Of a DNA stretch of 64,000 nt, positions 53,469-62,382 are shown one piece after another; the stretch's first letter is position 1; each line of letters begins with the position of its first letter. Made by a program: the position numbers and the translations under genes. This stretch comes from Astrobacterium formosum (GTDB lineage: Bacteria > Pseudomonadota > Alphaproteobacteria > Rhizobiales > Xanthobacteraceae), in contig JAVDCA010000019.1 of assembly GCA_030848545.1 (NCBI GenBank), positions 1 to 64,000 of the forward strand, in the 5' to 3' direction. The notes under the pieces are model-generated. The model ran no database searches. It saw nothing but the letters and a program-made list of their open reading frames with translations, and had not been told where the DNA came from.

Positions 53469-54848
53469 TTGGAGCCTAGACGCCGCGACGCGCCCCCCGA
53501 CTCACCGGACCGTCCCCACGGGATGGCCTCGACCGGCCGCGCCATCGTCATCGGACCTTATCTGCGACCGCGTGAAAGCGCTCCCGACACCGCTCGGGCG
53601 CGGAGCGGAGAGCGTGCGCCGGCGGCACGGCTCGACGAGGCCGCCGGACTGGCGCGTGCAATCGATCTCGATGTGGTCGAGGCCGGTACTGTAATGCTGT
53701 CGCAAATTCGTCCGGCGAGCTATCTGGGCAAGGGCAAGGTCGAGGAGATCGGCGGTCTTCTCAAGACTTTGGACGCCGGCCTTGTGGTGATGGATTGCGC
53801 GCTGTCGCCGGTGCAGCAGCGCAATCTCGAGAAGGCCTGGAACGCCAAGGTCGTCGACCGCACCGGCCTGATCCTGGAAATCTTCGGCCGCCGCGCCCGC
53901 ACCCGCGAGGGCGCCCTGCAGGTGGAACTGGCGCACTTGACCTACCAGCGCAGCCGGCTGGTGCGCTCCTGGACCCATCTCGAACGCCAGCGCGGCGGAT
54001 ACGGCTTCCTGGGCGGCCCCGGCGAGACTCAGATCGAAACCGACCGGCGCCTGATCGATGAGCGCATTGAACGCATCGAGCGTGATCTGGAGGGCGTCAA
54101 GCGGACCCGCAAGCTGCATCGCGACAGCCGCAAGCGTGTCCCATACCCGATCGTCGCTCTGGTGGGGTACACCAACGCCGGCAAGTCGACACTGTTCAAC
54201 CGCGTGACACGAGCCCGCGTCCTGTCGGCCGACATGCTGTTCGCAACGCTGGACCCGACACTACGCGCAGTCGATCTGCCGCACGGCGCCCGCATGATCC
54301 TGTCCGACACGGTGGGATTCATCTCGGATCTTCCGACCATGTTGGTGGCGGCATTTCGCGCCACGCTCGAGGAAGTCATCGAGGCCGACCTCATTCTGCA
54401 TGTGCGCGACGTGTCGCACGGCGACACCGAAGCGCAGTCCCGCGACGTCGAAGCCGTGCTGGCCGATCTTGGCATCGCGCCGGAGGATCCGCGTGTGGTC
54501 GAATTGTGGAACAAGATCGACCAAGTCGACGCGAACGAGCGCGAACGCCTCGCCAATCTGGCGGCACGCCGTCCGGCCGACCGCCGTCCGGTGCTGGTGT
54601 CGGCCGTGACCGGGGAGGGCCTCGATGTCCTCATCGAGGCCATCGAGGCCAAGCTCGGCGCTAGCCGGGAGGTCATGGAGCTCAACCTCGATGCCGGCGA
54701 TGGCGCCGGTGCCAGCTGGCTTCACCGCAATGCCGAAGTGCTCTCGCGCACCCTCGACGAGGACGGCCACATTGCCTTCACGATCCGGGTCGACCCCACC
54801 AAGGCCGGTCTGGTTCGCGCCAAGTTCGGCGACATGGTGAAGCCGTGA
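53469..54848 (+). CDS. hflX: GTPase HflX
   Basis: A 459-residue ribosome-associated GTPase that rescues stalled or heat-damaged ribosomes. N-terminal HflX domain: SYLGKGKVEEIGGLLKTL and GYGFLGGPGETQIETDRRLI; G domain: GYTNAGKSTLFNRV, SDTVGFISDLP and WNKIDQ. The TTG 53469 abuts the hfq stop, and family members often start at this point; ATG 53523 is an alternative, giving 18 fewer residues. hfq-hflX is a conserved pair. Confidence 0.94.
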   Translation: MEPRRRDAPPDSPDRPHGMASTGRAIVIGPYLRPRESAPDTARARSGERAPAARLDEAAGLARAIDLDVVEAGTVMLSQIRPASYLGKGKVEEIGGLLKTLDAGLVVMDCALSPVQQRNLEKAWNAKVVDRTGLILEIFGRRARTREGALQVELAHLTYQRSRLVRSWTHLERQRGGYGFLGGPGETQIETDRRLIDERIERIERDLEGVKRTRKLHRDSRKRVPYPIVALVGYTNAGKSTLFNRVTRARVLSADMLFATLDPTLRAVDLPHGARMILSDTVGFISDLPTMLVAAFRATLEEVIEADLILHVRDVSHGDTEAQSRDVEAVLADLGIAPEDPRVVELWNKIDQVDANERERLANLAARRPADRRPVLVSAVTGEGLDVLIEAIEAKLGASREVMELNLDAGDGAGASWLHRNAEVLSRTLDEDGHIAFTIRVDPTKAGLVRAKFGDMVKP

Positions 54849-54968
54849 TCCGAGCCTGTTTGACGCCGCGGTCATGATCAAAGACGGCCGATAAATTTAG
54901 AGCAATTCCAGCCCTATGCGGCGATTGCCTCGACCGGTTCGCGCGCCAGTTGGCGTATATTGCCGGCC

Positions 54969-55934
54969 ATGACCGCCTGTCTCGATCATGCCCGAAAACC
55001 GACCGCGTCCTCGTCGCGGGTTGCGCGACCGGCCGGCTCCGACGCGACGCCGCAGCCACATGTTGGCGCTGCGATTACGTCCTATCGGCTGCGCGACCAC
55101 ATCCGGCTGTGCCTGATCCGGCCTGACCACGATCCGCCGCCGCCGATCGCCTTGGCGATGGATGGCAGCTATCTCGCCGTCGCGCTCCGCGGCGCAGCCA
55201 ACATGCGGGCGGACCGAGGCAGCCAGCCGCTCGAGTCTGGCCGCTTGCATGTCCTGCGCCAGGGACGAGCCGTGAGCCAGCGCTGGATCGAAGTCGAATC
55301 GTCGGCGACGCTCGCGGTGCTCGCACATTTCCCAACGCAGTGGTGTCTCGACTGCCCGCGCGGACGGGCCTGTAAGGTCGGTCGCTTTCTGATGCAGGGC
55401 GGCGAGGTGCGGGCAGGGGAGGACCAATCGATCGACCTCGACAGTCGCGGTTTGGCGATCGCACGCGGCCTGATCGACACCCACATCGACGACGACGGCG
55501 ATCTCCTCACGGCCGAGCAATCCGTCCTGGCGCTGCTGTCGTGGGCGTTCGCCCAGGTGTCCATCGCACCAGTGCCGAAGAAGGCGATGCCGACGCCGCC
55601 GCTGCATCCGCAGGCGGCGTTCAAGGTGCGGCAGGCGGCCGACATCCTGCGCCGGCGGGTCGACGATCCGCCGACCATTGCCGAACTCGCCGGCGTCGTC
55701 GGCATGAACGACAGCGATCTCAAGCGCTGCTTCAAATGCCTCTATGGCGATGGCATTGCGAGCTATTCCCGGCGTCAGCGGCTCGAAGCCGGCCGTGATC
55801 TTCTCATTCACAGTCCGCTCGGCGTCGCGGCGATCGCGCTCGAGGTCGGTTTTTCCAATCCGAGCCAGTTCGCGCGTGCGTTCCGCCGACAGTTCGGGCG
55901 CAATCCGGACGAGTTCCGCCGCTCGCCGCCATAG
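54969..55934 (+). CDS. AraC family regulator with Cys-rich sensor domain
   Basis: A 321-residue regulator. The C-terminal AraC domain reads TIAELAGVVGMNDSDLKRCF, then ARDLLIHSPLGVAAIALEVGF-like spacing (RDLLIHSPLGVAAIALEVGF) and SQFARAFRRQFGRNPDEFR. The N-terminal part is a cupin-like sensor in which Cys126, Cys129 and Cys135 (CLDCPRGRAC) are closely spaced, suggesting a metal or redox site. ATG 54969 chosen; TTG 54960 is an alternative. It is followed by a methyltransferase and a cupin gene in the same direction. Confidence 0.85.
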   Translation: MTACLDHARKPTASSSRVARPAGSDATPQPHVGAAITSYRLRDHIRLCLIRPDHDPPPPIALAMDGSYLAVALRGAANMRADRGSQPLESGRLHVLRQGRAVSQRWIEVESSATLAVLAHFPTQWCLDCPRGRACKVGRFLMQGGEVRAGEDQSIDLDSRGLAIARGLIDTHIDDDGDLLTAEQSVLALLSWAFAQVSIAPVPKKAMPTPPLHPQAAFKVRQAADILRRRVDDPPTIAELAGVVGMNDSDLKRCFKCLYGDGIASYSRRQRLEAGRDLLIHSPLGVAAIALEVGFSNPSQFARAFRRQFGRNPDEFRRSPP

Positions 55935-56078
55935 GCGGAGCTGCCTGTCCATCTCGCAAACTTCCACCCGTTTGAGCTCGGATCGCACCCGCTTGGAGGC
56001 GACCGCCGACACGGCGGGATGCTGTTGTGCGCCTGCACGCAAGAGCGTGCGACACTTTCCGACCTGCGAGGACGGCAC

Positions 56079-56951
56079 ATGAACACCACCGCGACGCAGA
56101 CCAAATCGGCGACGCGTGCCGCGACGGACGCGGTAGACGACGCCATCGAGTCCTGCATGTCGAACCGGCTGCCGGGCGGCGGGCTCAAAGCGGACAAGAT
56201 GCCGGGACACTGGCTCCTGGCGCGGCTGGGCAAGCGCGTCCTGCGCCCGGGAGGACGCGCCATGACCCAAGCGCTGCTCGAAAACCTCTCCATCGGCCGC
56301 TCCGACCATGTGGTCGAGCTCGCGCCTGGTCTCGGCCTGACGGCGGCATTGATTCTGTCGAAGCACCCAAGCTCTTATATCGGGATCGAACGCGATCGCG
56401 ACGCGGCCGCCTGGACATCCGGCCGGTTGCCGACAGCCGCGAATGTCACGGTGCGTGTCGGCTCCGCCGAGGACACCGGATTGCCGAGCGAGAGCGCCAG
56501 CCTCGTGATCGGGGAGGCGATGCTGTCCATGGCGCCGTCCGATCACAAGCGCCGGATCATGGAGGAGGCGTTCCGCGTGCTCAAGCCGGGCGGCTGCTAC
56601 GCCATCCACGAACTCTCGCTGGTGCCGGACGACATCGCCGCACCGGTCAAGCAGGACATCGAGGCGGCGCTGGCGGCGGCCATCCATGTGGGCGCCCGGC
56701 CGATGACCACGGCCGAATGGTGCGCGTTCCTGCGCGAGGCCGGCTTCACCATCGAAAAGGTGGCGCATGCCCCGATGGCCCTCCTGCAGCCTGCGCGCAT
56801 CATCGCCGACGAGGGACTGTTTCGCGCGCTGCGTTTCGCCTGGAACGTCCTCACCAGTCCGGACGCCCGTCGCCGCGTCTTCCTGATGCGGGGCACCTTC
56901 CATCGCCATCGCGCCCATCTCGGCGCGATTTCCATCGTCGCCCGCAAATGA
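56079..56951 (+). CDS. Class I SAM-dependent methyltransferase
   Basis: A 290-residue methyltransferase. Motif I is VVELAPGLGLTAAL (about residues 78-91); the acidic loop follows in YIGIERDRDA; motif post-I and the ALIGEA-type segment are VIGEAMLSMAP; the motif near 185 reads VLKPGGCYAIHEL. The N-terminal 50 residues are extra and have no recognised role. GAGGAC precedes the ATG. The substrate is unknown; the small-molecule type of fold (Methyltransf_11/25) suggests a small metabolite or ligand. Confidence 0.85.
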   Translation: MNTTATQTKSATRAATDAVDDAIESCMSNRLPGGGLKADKMPGHWLLARLGKRVLRPGGRAMTQALLENLSIGRSDHVVELAPGLGLTAALILSKHPSSYIGIERDRDAAAWTSGRLPTAANVTVRVGSAEDTGLPSESASLVIGEAMLSMAPSDHKRRIMEEAFRVLKPGGCYAIHELSLVPDDIAAPVKQDIEAALAAAIHVGARPMTTAEWCAFLREAGFTIEKVAHAPMALLQPARIIADEGLFRALRFAWNVLTSPDARRRVFLMRGTFHRHRAHLGAISIVARK

Positions 56952-56992
56952 CCTGGAATCCTGGGCGCCAGTCAGACAGCAGGAGAAACGTG

Positions 56993-57328
56993 ATGAAAAA
57001 GCCGCTGCCGGCCGAGCCGGTCGATCTCGGCGCGCTCGTCGCTTACGAGGACGGATCGGTGGTCTCGAACACCATCCACAAGGACGCCGCCGGGACCATC
57101 ACGGCCTTCGCCTTCGATGCCGGCGAAGGCCTGAGCGAGCACACCGCACCGTTCGAGGCTTTCGTGCAGATCATCGATGGCGCAGCCGAGATTTCGATCG
57201 CCGGCACGGCGTACGCGGTCACGACCGGCCAGCTTCTGCGCCTGCCTGCCGGCATTCCGCACGGCCTGCGCGCCGTCACCCGGTTCAAGATGCTGCTCGT
57301 CATGATGAAGGCTTCTGCACAGGCCTGA
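56993..57328 (+). CDS. Cupin domain protein
   Basis: A 111-residue single-domain cupin. The two motifs are GEGLSEHTAPFEAFVQIIDG and LRLPAGIPHGLRA; His and Glu ligands are partly conserved (SEHTAPFEAF, PHGLRA), so metal binding is plausible. AGGAGAAA precedes the ATG (the GTG at 56990 is alternative). It lies 42 bases after the methyltransferase gene, so both may form one unit downstream of AraC. The substrate is unknown; the protein may store or bind a small molecule. Confidence 0.85.
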   Translation: MKKPLPAEPVDLGALVAYEDGSVVSNTIHKDAAGTITAFAFDAGEGLSEHTAPFEAFVQIIDGAAEISIAGTAYAVTTGQLLRLPAGIPHGLRAVTRFKMLLVMMKASAQA

Positions 57329-57383
57329 CACCAATCCGGCAAAGCCGTGCCGGGGCTGCCGCAAGGCGGGTCCGCAGTCGTCG

Positions 57384-58190
57384 TCAGCCTTTCGGTGTCT
57401 CGGCCTTCTTGGCTTCGTTCCACAAGGCGTCCATCTCGTCCAGCGTCGATTGTTCCGGGGTGCGGCCGCGGGCGGCGAGGGCGCGTTCGATCGAGGCGAA
57501 GCGGCGCTCGAACTTGGCGTTGGTGCCGCGTAGGACACGCTCGGGATCGCCGCCCAGATGGCGGGCGAGATTGACGACCGCGAACAGGAGATCGCCGACT
57601 TCTGCGGCGGCTTCGCCCCGGTCGCCGGCATCAAGGGCTTCCTCGATCTCGTCGGCCTCCTCGCGAATCTTGGCCAGCACGGCCTTGGGATCGTTCCAGT
57701 CGAAGCCGACCTTGCCGGCCTTCTCCTGGAGCTTAAGGGCGCGGGTGAGGGCGGGCAGGCCGATCGGTACGCCGGCGAGGACCCCGGTCGGCTCCTCGGC
57801 GCCGCGCGCCGCCCTCTCATCGGCCTTGATCCGGTCCCAAAGGTCCTTCACGGCGGTCGGGCTCAGGTCGCGGGCGTTGCCGAAAACGTGCGGATGGCGA
57901 CGGATCATTTTGGTCGTGATTGCCTCGACCACGTCGCCGAAGGCGAACAGACCCTGTTCCTCGGCCATGCGGGCATGGAATACGACCTGCAACAGGAGGT
58001 CTCCGAGTTCGTCCACGAGGTGGCCGTAGTCGCCGCGATCGATGGCGTCGGCGACCTCGTAGGCCTCCTCGATGGTGTAGGGGGCGACCGACCCGAAATC
58101 CTGCTCGAGGTCCCATGGACATCCGCTCCCGGGCGTGCGCAACGCGGCCATGATGGCGATCAGGCGATGGATGTCACGGGACGGGGTCAT
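57384..58190 (-). CDS. mazG: Nucleoside triphosphate pyrophosphohydrolase
   Basis: A 268-residue all-alpha NTP hydrolase that removes non-canonical or excess NTPs. Two MazG repeats are visible, each with an ExxE/ExxD metal-binding set: EEAYEVADAIDRGDYGHLVDELGDLLL and EEADEIEEALDAGDRGEAAAEVGDLLF. The C-terminal TNAKFERRFASIERAL is typical of the longer proteins. The ATG at 58190 is preferred; an in-frame GTG at 58202 would add four residues. It follows hflX in related genomes, here with the AraC module inserted. Confidence 0.95.
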   Translation of the reverse strand: MTPSRDIHRLIAIMAALRTPGSGCPWDLEQDFGSVAPYTIEEAYEVADAIDRGDYGHLVDELGDLLLQVVFHARMAEEQGLFAFGDVVEAITTKMIRRHPHVFGNARDLSPTAVKDLWDRIKADERAARGAEEPTGVLAGVPIGLPALTRALKLQEKAGKVGFDWNDPKAVLAKIREEADEIEEALDAGDRGEAAAEVGDLLFAVVNLARHLGGDPERVLRGTNAKFERRFASIERALAARGRTPEQSTLDEMDALWNEAKKAETPKG

Positions 58191-58476
58191 GGGCACTTGC
58201 ACCAGGCTCGGGGATGCCGCGAAACACGGGCCGGCTCCTTATTGGCAGGAACGCCGGCACATTCAATCCGGAAGGTCGGCGACGCAGCCATGACGGGGAC
58301 GCCGAGGCCCGTGAAGGCAAAAGCCCTGCAGCACAATGCCCAGGGCCTGATTCGCATAAGACATATTATGGAACATATGGTGTGCCGCAGAGGTGTGTGA
58401 CGCAGGAATGCCTGGCAGGTCCGTGCCATGGGACGGAATCCGAATGTGGGACGCAAGCCGCTCCGTCCGACCTTGC

Positions 58477-59256
58477 CTAAAACGACAGGTCGAGCGTGCG
58501 GCCGCCGAACACGCGGTTGCGCGAGCTTTCGAGATGAAGCCGCATGAGCGTGCGCGCCCTGTCGGCATCGCGATTGCGGATGGCCTCGAAGAGTGCGACG
58601 TGCTCCTCGAACACGCCTTCGAGCGCCGCGTTCGGACCCATGAGCGAAAGCCCGTGGAATTTCATGCCGACGCCGATGTGCTCCTTCAGGGCCGACATCG
58701 ACGACCCGTAGTAGTGGTTGTTGGAAGCGACCGCGATCGCATTGTGGAAAGCGAAGTCGGCGTCCTCGCTGTGGCGGTGGACACGGGTGGCGTCGCGCAT
58801 CAGTTCGAGCGCCGACGCGATCGCCGCCAGCCTGGCTTCGTCCCAGCGCAGCGCCGCCCAGTGCGCATGATCGGGCTCGATGGTGATGCGGAACTCATAG
58901 CAGCGCTGGATGTCGGCGATCGTCTCGACCGGCGCGAAGCCGATGGCGGCGGCCGGCCGCTGAGCTGGCAACGCCGCGCGGACATAGGTGCCCGAGCCGC
59001 GGCGCGAATAGACAAGCCCCTGCTCCCGTAGTTGCTGCAGGGCTTCGCGCACGATCGGCCGCGACACCAGAAACTGGGCGGCCAGTTCGAGTTCTCCCGG
59101 CAAACGCTGGTTGGTTCTGTATTCACCGGACTGAATCTGAGCCAGCAGCCGCTCGAAGACCCGCTCGACCAATGGACTTCGACTGCGGCGGGCGGCTTCG
59201 CCGTCCACATCGGCGTGGGCGATCCCGTCCATGCCGTTGCTGCTGTCGTCTTTCAT
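58477..59256 (-). CDS. GntR family regulator, FadR/FCD subfamily
   Basis: A 259-residue regulator. The winged helix-turn-helix reads RVFERLLAQIQSGEYRTNQ, RLPGELELAAQFLVSRPIVREALQQL, ending YSRRGSGTYV. The C-terminal FCD domain has the metal/ligand His and Asp residues in CYEFRITIEPDHAHWAA and DFAFHNAIAVASNN. It diverges from an iron-type alcohol dehydrogenase gene, and TTGTAA/TTACAA half-sites lie between, so it probably represses or activates the operon from 59560. Confidence 0.9.
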   Translation of the reverse strand: MKDDSSNGMDGIAHADVDGEAARRSRSPLVERVFERLLAQIQSGEYRTNQRLPGELELAAQFLVSRPIVREALQQLREQGLVYSRRGSGTYVRAALPAQRPAAAIGFAPVETIADIQRCYEFRITIEPDHAHWAALRWDEARLAAIASALELMRDATRVHRHSEDADFAFHNAIAVASNNHYYGSSMSALKEHIGVGMKFHGLSLMGPNAALEGVFEEHVALFEAIRNRDADRARTLMRLHLESSRNRVFGGRTLDLSF

Positions 59257-59327
59257 GTCCTCATGTCCATTCGCGCACCCGCCCGCATTACCGCCCGCCC
59301 GTTTCCGGAAACTGATATAAGTCGAAG

Positions 59328-59390
59328 TTGTAAAATATGTAAATCTGGATGCCCATTACAATAAGCACTATTGCTAGGACTACATTACAA
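59328..59390. promoter_or_regulatory. TTGTAA/TTACAA half-sites, candidate GntR operator
   Basis: TTGTAA at 59328-59333, then CATTACAA at 59354-59361 and again at 59383-59390, spaced about 28-29 bases. A CAATA-N5-TATTG inverted repeat (59359-59373) lies in the middle. The region is unusually AT-rich for this genome and contains no gene. Confidence 0.45.
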
Positions 59391-59394
59391 CACA

Positions 59395-59423
59395 TTGACA
59401 TGCGGGGCGTGATTTGGTGATCT
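59395..59423 (+). promoter_or_regulatory. Candidate promoter of the alcohol dehydrogenase operon
   Basis: A consensus -35 TTGACA lies at 59395-59400, directly after the last TTACAA half-site. The -10 region 17 bases on (TGATCT, 59418-59423) is weak, fitting an activated or derepressed promoter. Confidence 0.4.
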
Positions 59424-59559
59424 CGTCTGCGTGGCTTGTTTGAGCCGGCGAGCCTCTGAACCTTTCTTCGTCGGCGCACCAGCAGGCGATTGTCGATCGT
59501 GGTGACGCGCGACTCGTGACCTCCGGGCCCGCCTCGATCACCAAAGGACCCGTCCTGGC

Positions 59560-60690
59560 ATGCTCTCTCTCTCTTCTGCGATCGAACTGGTGCAACCGAA
59601 CCGCATTCGGTTCGGCCGTGGCACCGTCGGCGAAGTCGGCGCATGGCTGCGAGAACGGGCGATTGCGCGAGTCCTGGTGGTCACCGATGTCTTCAATGCC
59701 AAGCGGGTCGATGTCCTCGGCCTCGACGGCATGGTGACGATCGCGGGCGAACTCGCCGGCGAACCCGACACGGCCGATCTCGATCGGATCATCGCCCTCG
59801 CCGAGAATGTTGCGCCCGAGGCCGTGGTGGGTTTCGGTGGCGGCAGCGCCATGGACCTCGCCAAGCTCGCCGCGGTGCTGCCAGGCAGCGGACAGAAACT
59901 TGCCGACGTGGTCGGTCCGGAGAGGGTCGGCCGCAAAGGCGCCGTTCTCGTCCAGGTGCCGACCACCGCCGGCACCGGCAGCGAAGTCGGTACGCGCGCG
60001 CTCGTCACCGACCGCGCAACCGCGGCGAAGCTCGCCGTGCAGAGCCTCCACATGCTGGCCGATCTGGCGGTCGTCGATCCCGACGTCGCGCTCGGCATGC
60101 CGCGCGCGATCACGGTCGCGACCGGCGTCGATGCCCTCGCCCACTGTGTCGAGGCCTTCACCAATCGCAAGGCCCATCCGACGGTCGATCTCTACGCTCT
60201 CGAGGGCATCCGTCTGGTCGGCCACTGGCTGCCACGCGCCGCCATCGACCTCGACGATCCCGAGGCGCGGGCCGGCATGGCGCTCGCTTCTCTTTACGGC
60301 GGCTACTGCCTCGGTCCGGTCAACACCAGCGCCGGACACGCCGTCGCCTACCCGCTCGGTACCCGCTTTCACGTGGCACACGGGGCCGCGAACGCGCTGG
60401 TCTTTCCGCACACCCTCGCCTTCAATGCTCCGGCGGTCGCCGACAAGACGGCCCTGGTTCTCACCGCCCTCGGCCTGCCGGCGGCGTCCGATCCCGACAC
60501 CGTATTCGCCGCCGCCCACCGCTGGTGCCACGACCTCGGCTGCGAAATGCGGTTGTCCGCTTACGGCGTGACGGACAAGGACCTGCCGGTGATGGCGCAG
60601 GAGGCGCACGCCATCCGCCGACTGCTCGACAACAATCCGCGCGATCTCACCCGCGAGGACATCCTGGCGATCTACCGTCGGGCCCTTTGA
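59560..60690 (+). CDS. Iron-containing alcohol dehydrogenase
   Basis: A 376-residue group III dehydrogenase (NAD-linked). The nucleotide-binding GGGSAMDLAKLAA, the PTTAGTGSEV signature and the metal ligands are visible: Asp in DVALGMPR context and His residues in HCVEAFTNRK, AGHAVAYPLGT and HVAHGAANALVFPH. Closest to maleylacetate reductase/4-hydroxybutyrate dehydrogenase types; the substrate is not deducible. It opens an operon with tctBCA and a DapA-like gene, so it probably oxidises the imported acid or its product. Confidence 0.9.
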   Translation: MLSLSSAIELVQPNRIRFGRGTVGEVGAWLRERAIARVLVVTDVFNAKRVDVLGLDGMVTIAGELAGEPDTADLDRIIALAENVAPEAVVGFGGGSAMDLAKLAAVLPGSGQKLADVVGPERVGRKGAVLVQVPTTAGTGSEVGTRALVTDRATAAKLAVQSLHMLADLAVVDPDVALGMPRAITVATGVDALAHCVEAFTNRKAHPTVDLYALEGIRLVGHWLPRAAIDLDDPEARAGMALASLYGGYCLGPVNTSAGHAVAYPLGTRFHVAHGAANALVFPHTLAFNAPAVADKTALVLTALGLPAASDPDTVFAAAHRWCHDLGCEMRLSAYGVTDKDLPVMAQEAHAIRRLLDNNPRDLTREDILAIYRRAL

Positions 60691-60762
60691 AGGCGCGCGG
60701 GTACGACCCGCGCCGCCGGATCCGAAGACGCGACCGAATGACACCACGGGAGGTGTTGTCTG

Positions 60763-61254
60763 ATGATCGTTCGAGACGAACCGGCAACGAGGCCCTTCCT
60801 CGGATCCATCCTCGCCAATGGCGACTTCTGGCTGGCGATCGCCCTCGGCGCTTTCATCCTGTGGGCTGCGCAGTTGACCGCCGACCTGCCCGCCGGCGGC
60901 GTCGGCACCGAGTTCGGCGCCGGCTTCGTTCCCTGGCTGTGCATCGGCGGATTGGGAATTCTGACGACGCTGCTGCTGATGCGCTCCGTGTGGCAATCGC
61001 GTCGAGGCGAGCGCTTCACGGTGGATCTGTCGCCGCGCCTGCTGGCCAAGCTCGGCGTCTTCGTCATGCTGATGCTGATCTACGGCTTCGCATACCTGCC
61101 GTTCGGCTATCTGATCAGCACCGGCATTTTCTTCGTCGTGGCGATGCTCGCTCTCGGCGAGCGTCGTGTGTTCCACGTCGTCGTCATACCGACGGCGATC
61201 ACCTTCGGGGTGTGGGTGGTGTTCGTCCACGTCCTGAAGGTCATTCTCCCCTGA
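60763..61254 (+). CDS. Tripartite tricarboxylate transporter, TctB family, second system
   Basis: A 163-residue small TTT permease with four hydrophobic segments; NGDFWLAIALGAFILWA and a GVGTEFGAGFVPWLCIG loop match the family. GGAGGT lies upstream of the ATG. It belongs to a different operon from the TctB at 37564 and is not closely similar to it, so this is not a recent duplicate. Confidence 0.85.
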   Translation: MIVRDEPATRPFLGSILANGDFWLAIALGAFILWAAQLTADLPAGGVGTEFGAGFVPWLCIGGLGILTTLLLMRSVWQSRRGERFTVDLSPRLLAKLGVFVMLMLIYGFAYLPFGYLISTGIFFVVAMLALGERRVFHVVVIPTAITFGVWVVFVHVLKVILP

Positions 61255-61308
61255 GAGTCACATGCCACCTCGGCCATCCGGCACGGGTGGACCAGCACGG
61301 AGGAACCC

Positions 61309-62283
61309 ATGAAGACCTTTTCGTCCGCAGTGATCGCCTTGTGCCTGTCGGCGCTGACGATGCCGGCGGTGGCCGATGGCTATCCGCAACGCGCGGTGCA
61401 AATCGTCGTCCCCTATGCGGCCGGCGGCGGCACCGACCTCTCGGCCCGCGTCATGGCCGACGCCATCGAGAAATATCTCGGCAAACCGATGGTGGTGAAG
61501 AACATGCCGGGTGGCGGCGGCGCCATCGGACTGAGTTCGGTTGCGCACGCCACGCCCGACGGCTATCTGATCGGCATGGGCGCGCAAGGTCCCCTCGCCA
61601 TGCTGCCCCACTATGGCGGCATAGACTACACTGCCGCCGACTTCGATTATCTCGCCCTGATGGGCAAGAACCTGATCGTCATCGGCGTCGGCAAGAAGAC
61701 CCCATTCCAGGACGCCAAGGCGTTCCTCGCCCACGCCAAGGCCAATCCGGGCAAGCTTTCGATCGGCAATTCCGGCGCCGGCGGTGCCGTGCATATCGCC
61801 ATCGAAGGGCTCGCCACCACGGCCGGCGTCAAGGTCAAGAGCATGCCGTTCGGTGGCAGCGCTCCCGCCATCACCACCTGCATCGGCGGCCATATCGACG
61901 CCGTCGCGGCCCATCCCTCCGAACTCGTCAACCACGTCAAGGCCGGCAACATCAAGCCCATCATGGTGCTCGAAGCCACGCGGGTGAAGGAATTTCCCGA
62001 TACGCCGACCGCCAAGGAACTCGGAATCGACTTCACCTGGGCGGCATGGAAAGGCATCGTGGCGCCCAAAGGCATGCCCGCCGAGGCCAAGGTCAAGCTC
62101 GCCGGCGCCTTGCAGAAGGTTTTCGCCGACAAGGACTTCCTGAAGAAGATGGGTGACCTCGGCGAGTACGTCGAATACCTGCCGGCGGACAAGTTCCAGG
62201 CTCTCGCCGTGCATGATGCGACGGCGGCCGAGAAAGTCATTCGCGACCTCGGCCTCTACGGCATGAACGTCAAGAAGAAGTGA
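61309..62283 (+). CDS. Tripartite tricarboxylate transporter binding protein, second system
   Basis: A 324-residue Bug-type periplasmic receptor with a signal peptide ending near PAVADG, then YPQRAVQIVVPYAAGGGTDLS, GKPMVVKNMPGGGGAIG and HATPDGYLIGMG. It binds a carboxylate for the TctA permease downstream. In this operon it precedes TctA, whereas in the iolC operon TctA precedes TctC. A palindromic repeat separates it from tctA. Confidence 0.92.
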   Translation: MKTFSSAVIALCLSALTMPAVADGYPQRAVQIVVPYAAGGGTDLSARVMADAIEKYLGKPMVVKNMPGGGGAIGLSSVAHATPDGYLIGMGAQGPLAMLPHYGGIDYTAADFDYLALMGKNLIVIGVGKKTPFQDAKAFLAHAKANPGKLSIGNSGAGGAVHIAIEGLATTAGVKVKSMPFGGSAPAITTCIGGHIDAVAAHPSELVNHVKAGNIKPIMVLEATRVKEFPDTPTAKELGIDFTWAAWKGIVAPKGMPAEAKVKLAGALQKVFADKDFLKKMGDLGEYVEYLPADKFQALAVHDATAAEKVIRDLGLYGMNVKKK

Positions 62284-62309
62284 CGTATCCGACGTCCGCC
62301 GTGCTGCTC

Positions 62310-62333
62310 CCTCTCCCCGCCAATGGGGAGAGG
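62310..62333. repeat. Palindromic intergenic repeat between tctC and tctA
   Basis: CCTCTCCCC (62310-62318) and GGGGAGAGG (62325-62333) form a perfect 9-bp stem with a six-base loop. The same core occurs inside pdhC at 24945-24967. It lies 27 bases after the tctC stop and could lower tctA expression relative to tctC. Confidence 0.7.
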
Positions 62334-62382
62334 TGATGCAGCGAGCCGGGCCACGGGGTGCGATCGTTCATTCGAGGGTATC

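Noticed and set aside
58203-58476. Possible small plus-strand gene between mazG and the GntR gene
   Set aside because: An 88-codon frame with no ribosome-binding site, no family match and erratic composition; the region more likely contains the mazG promoter.
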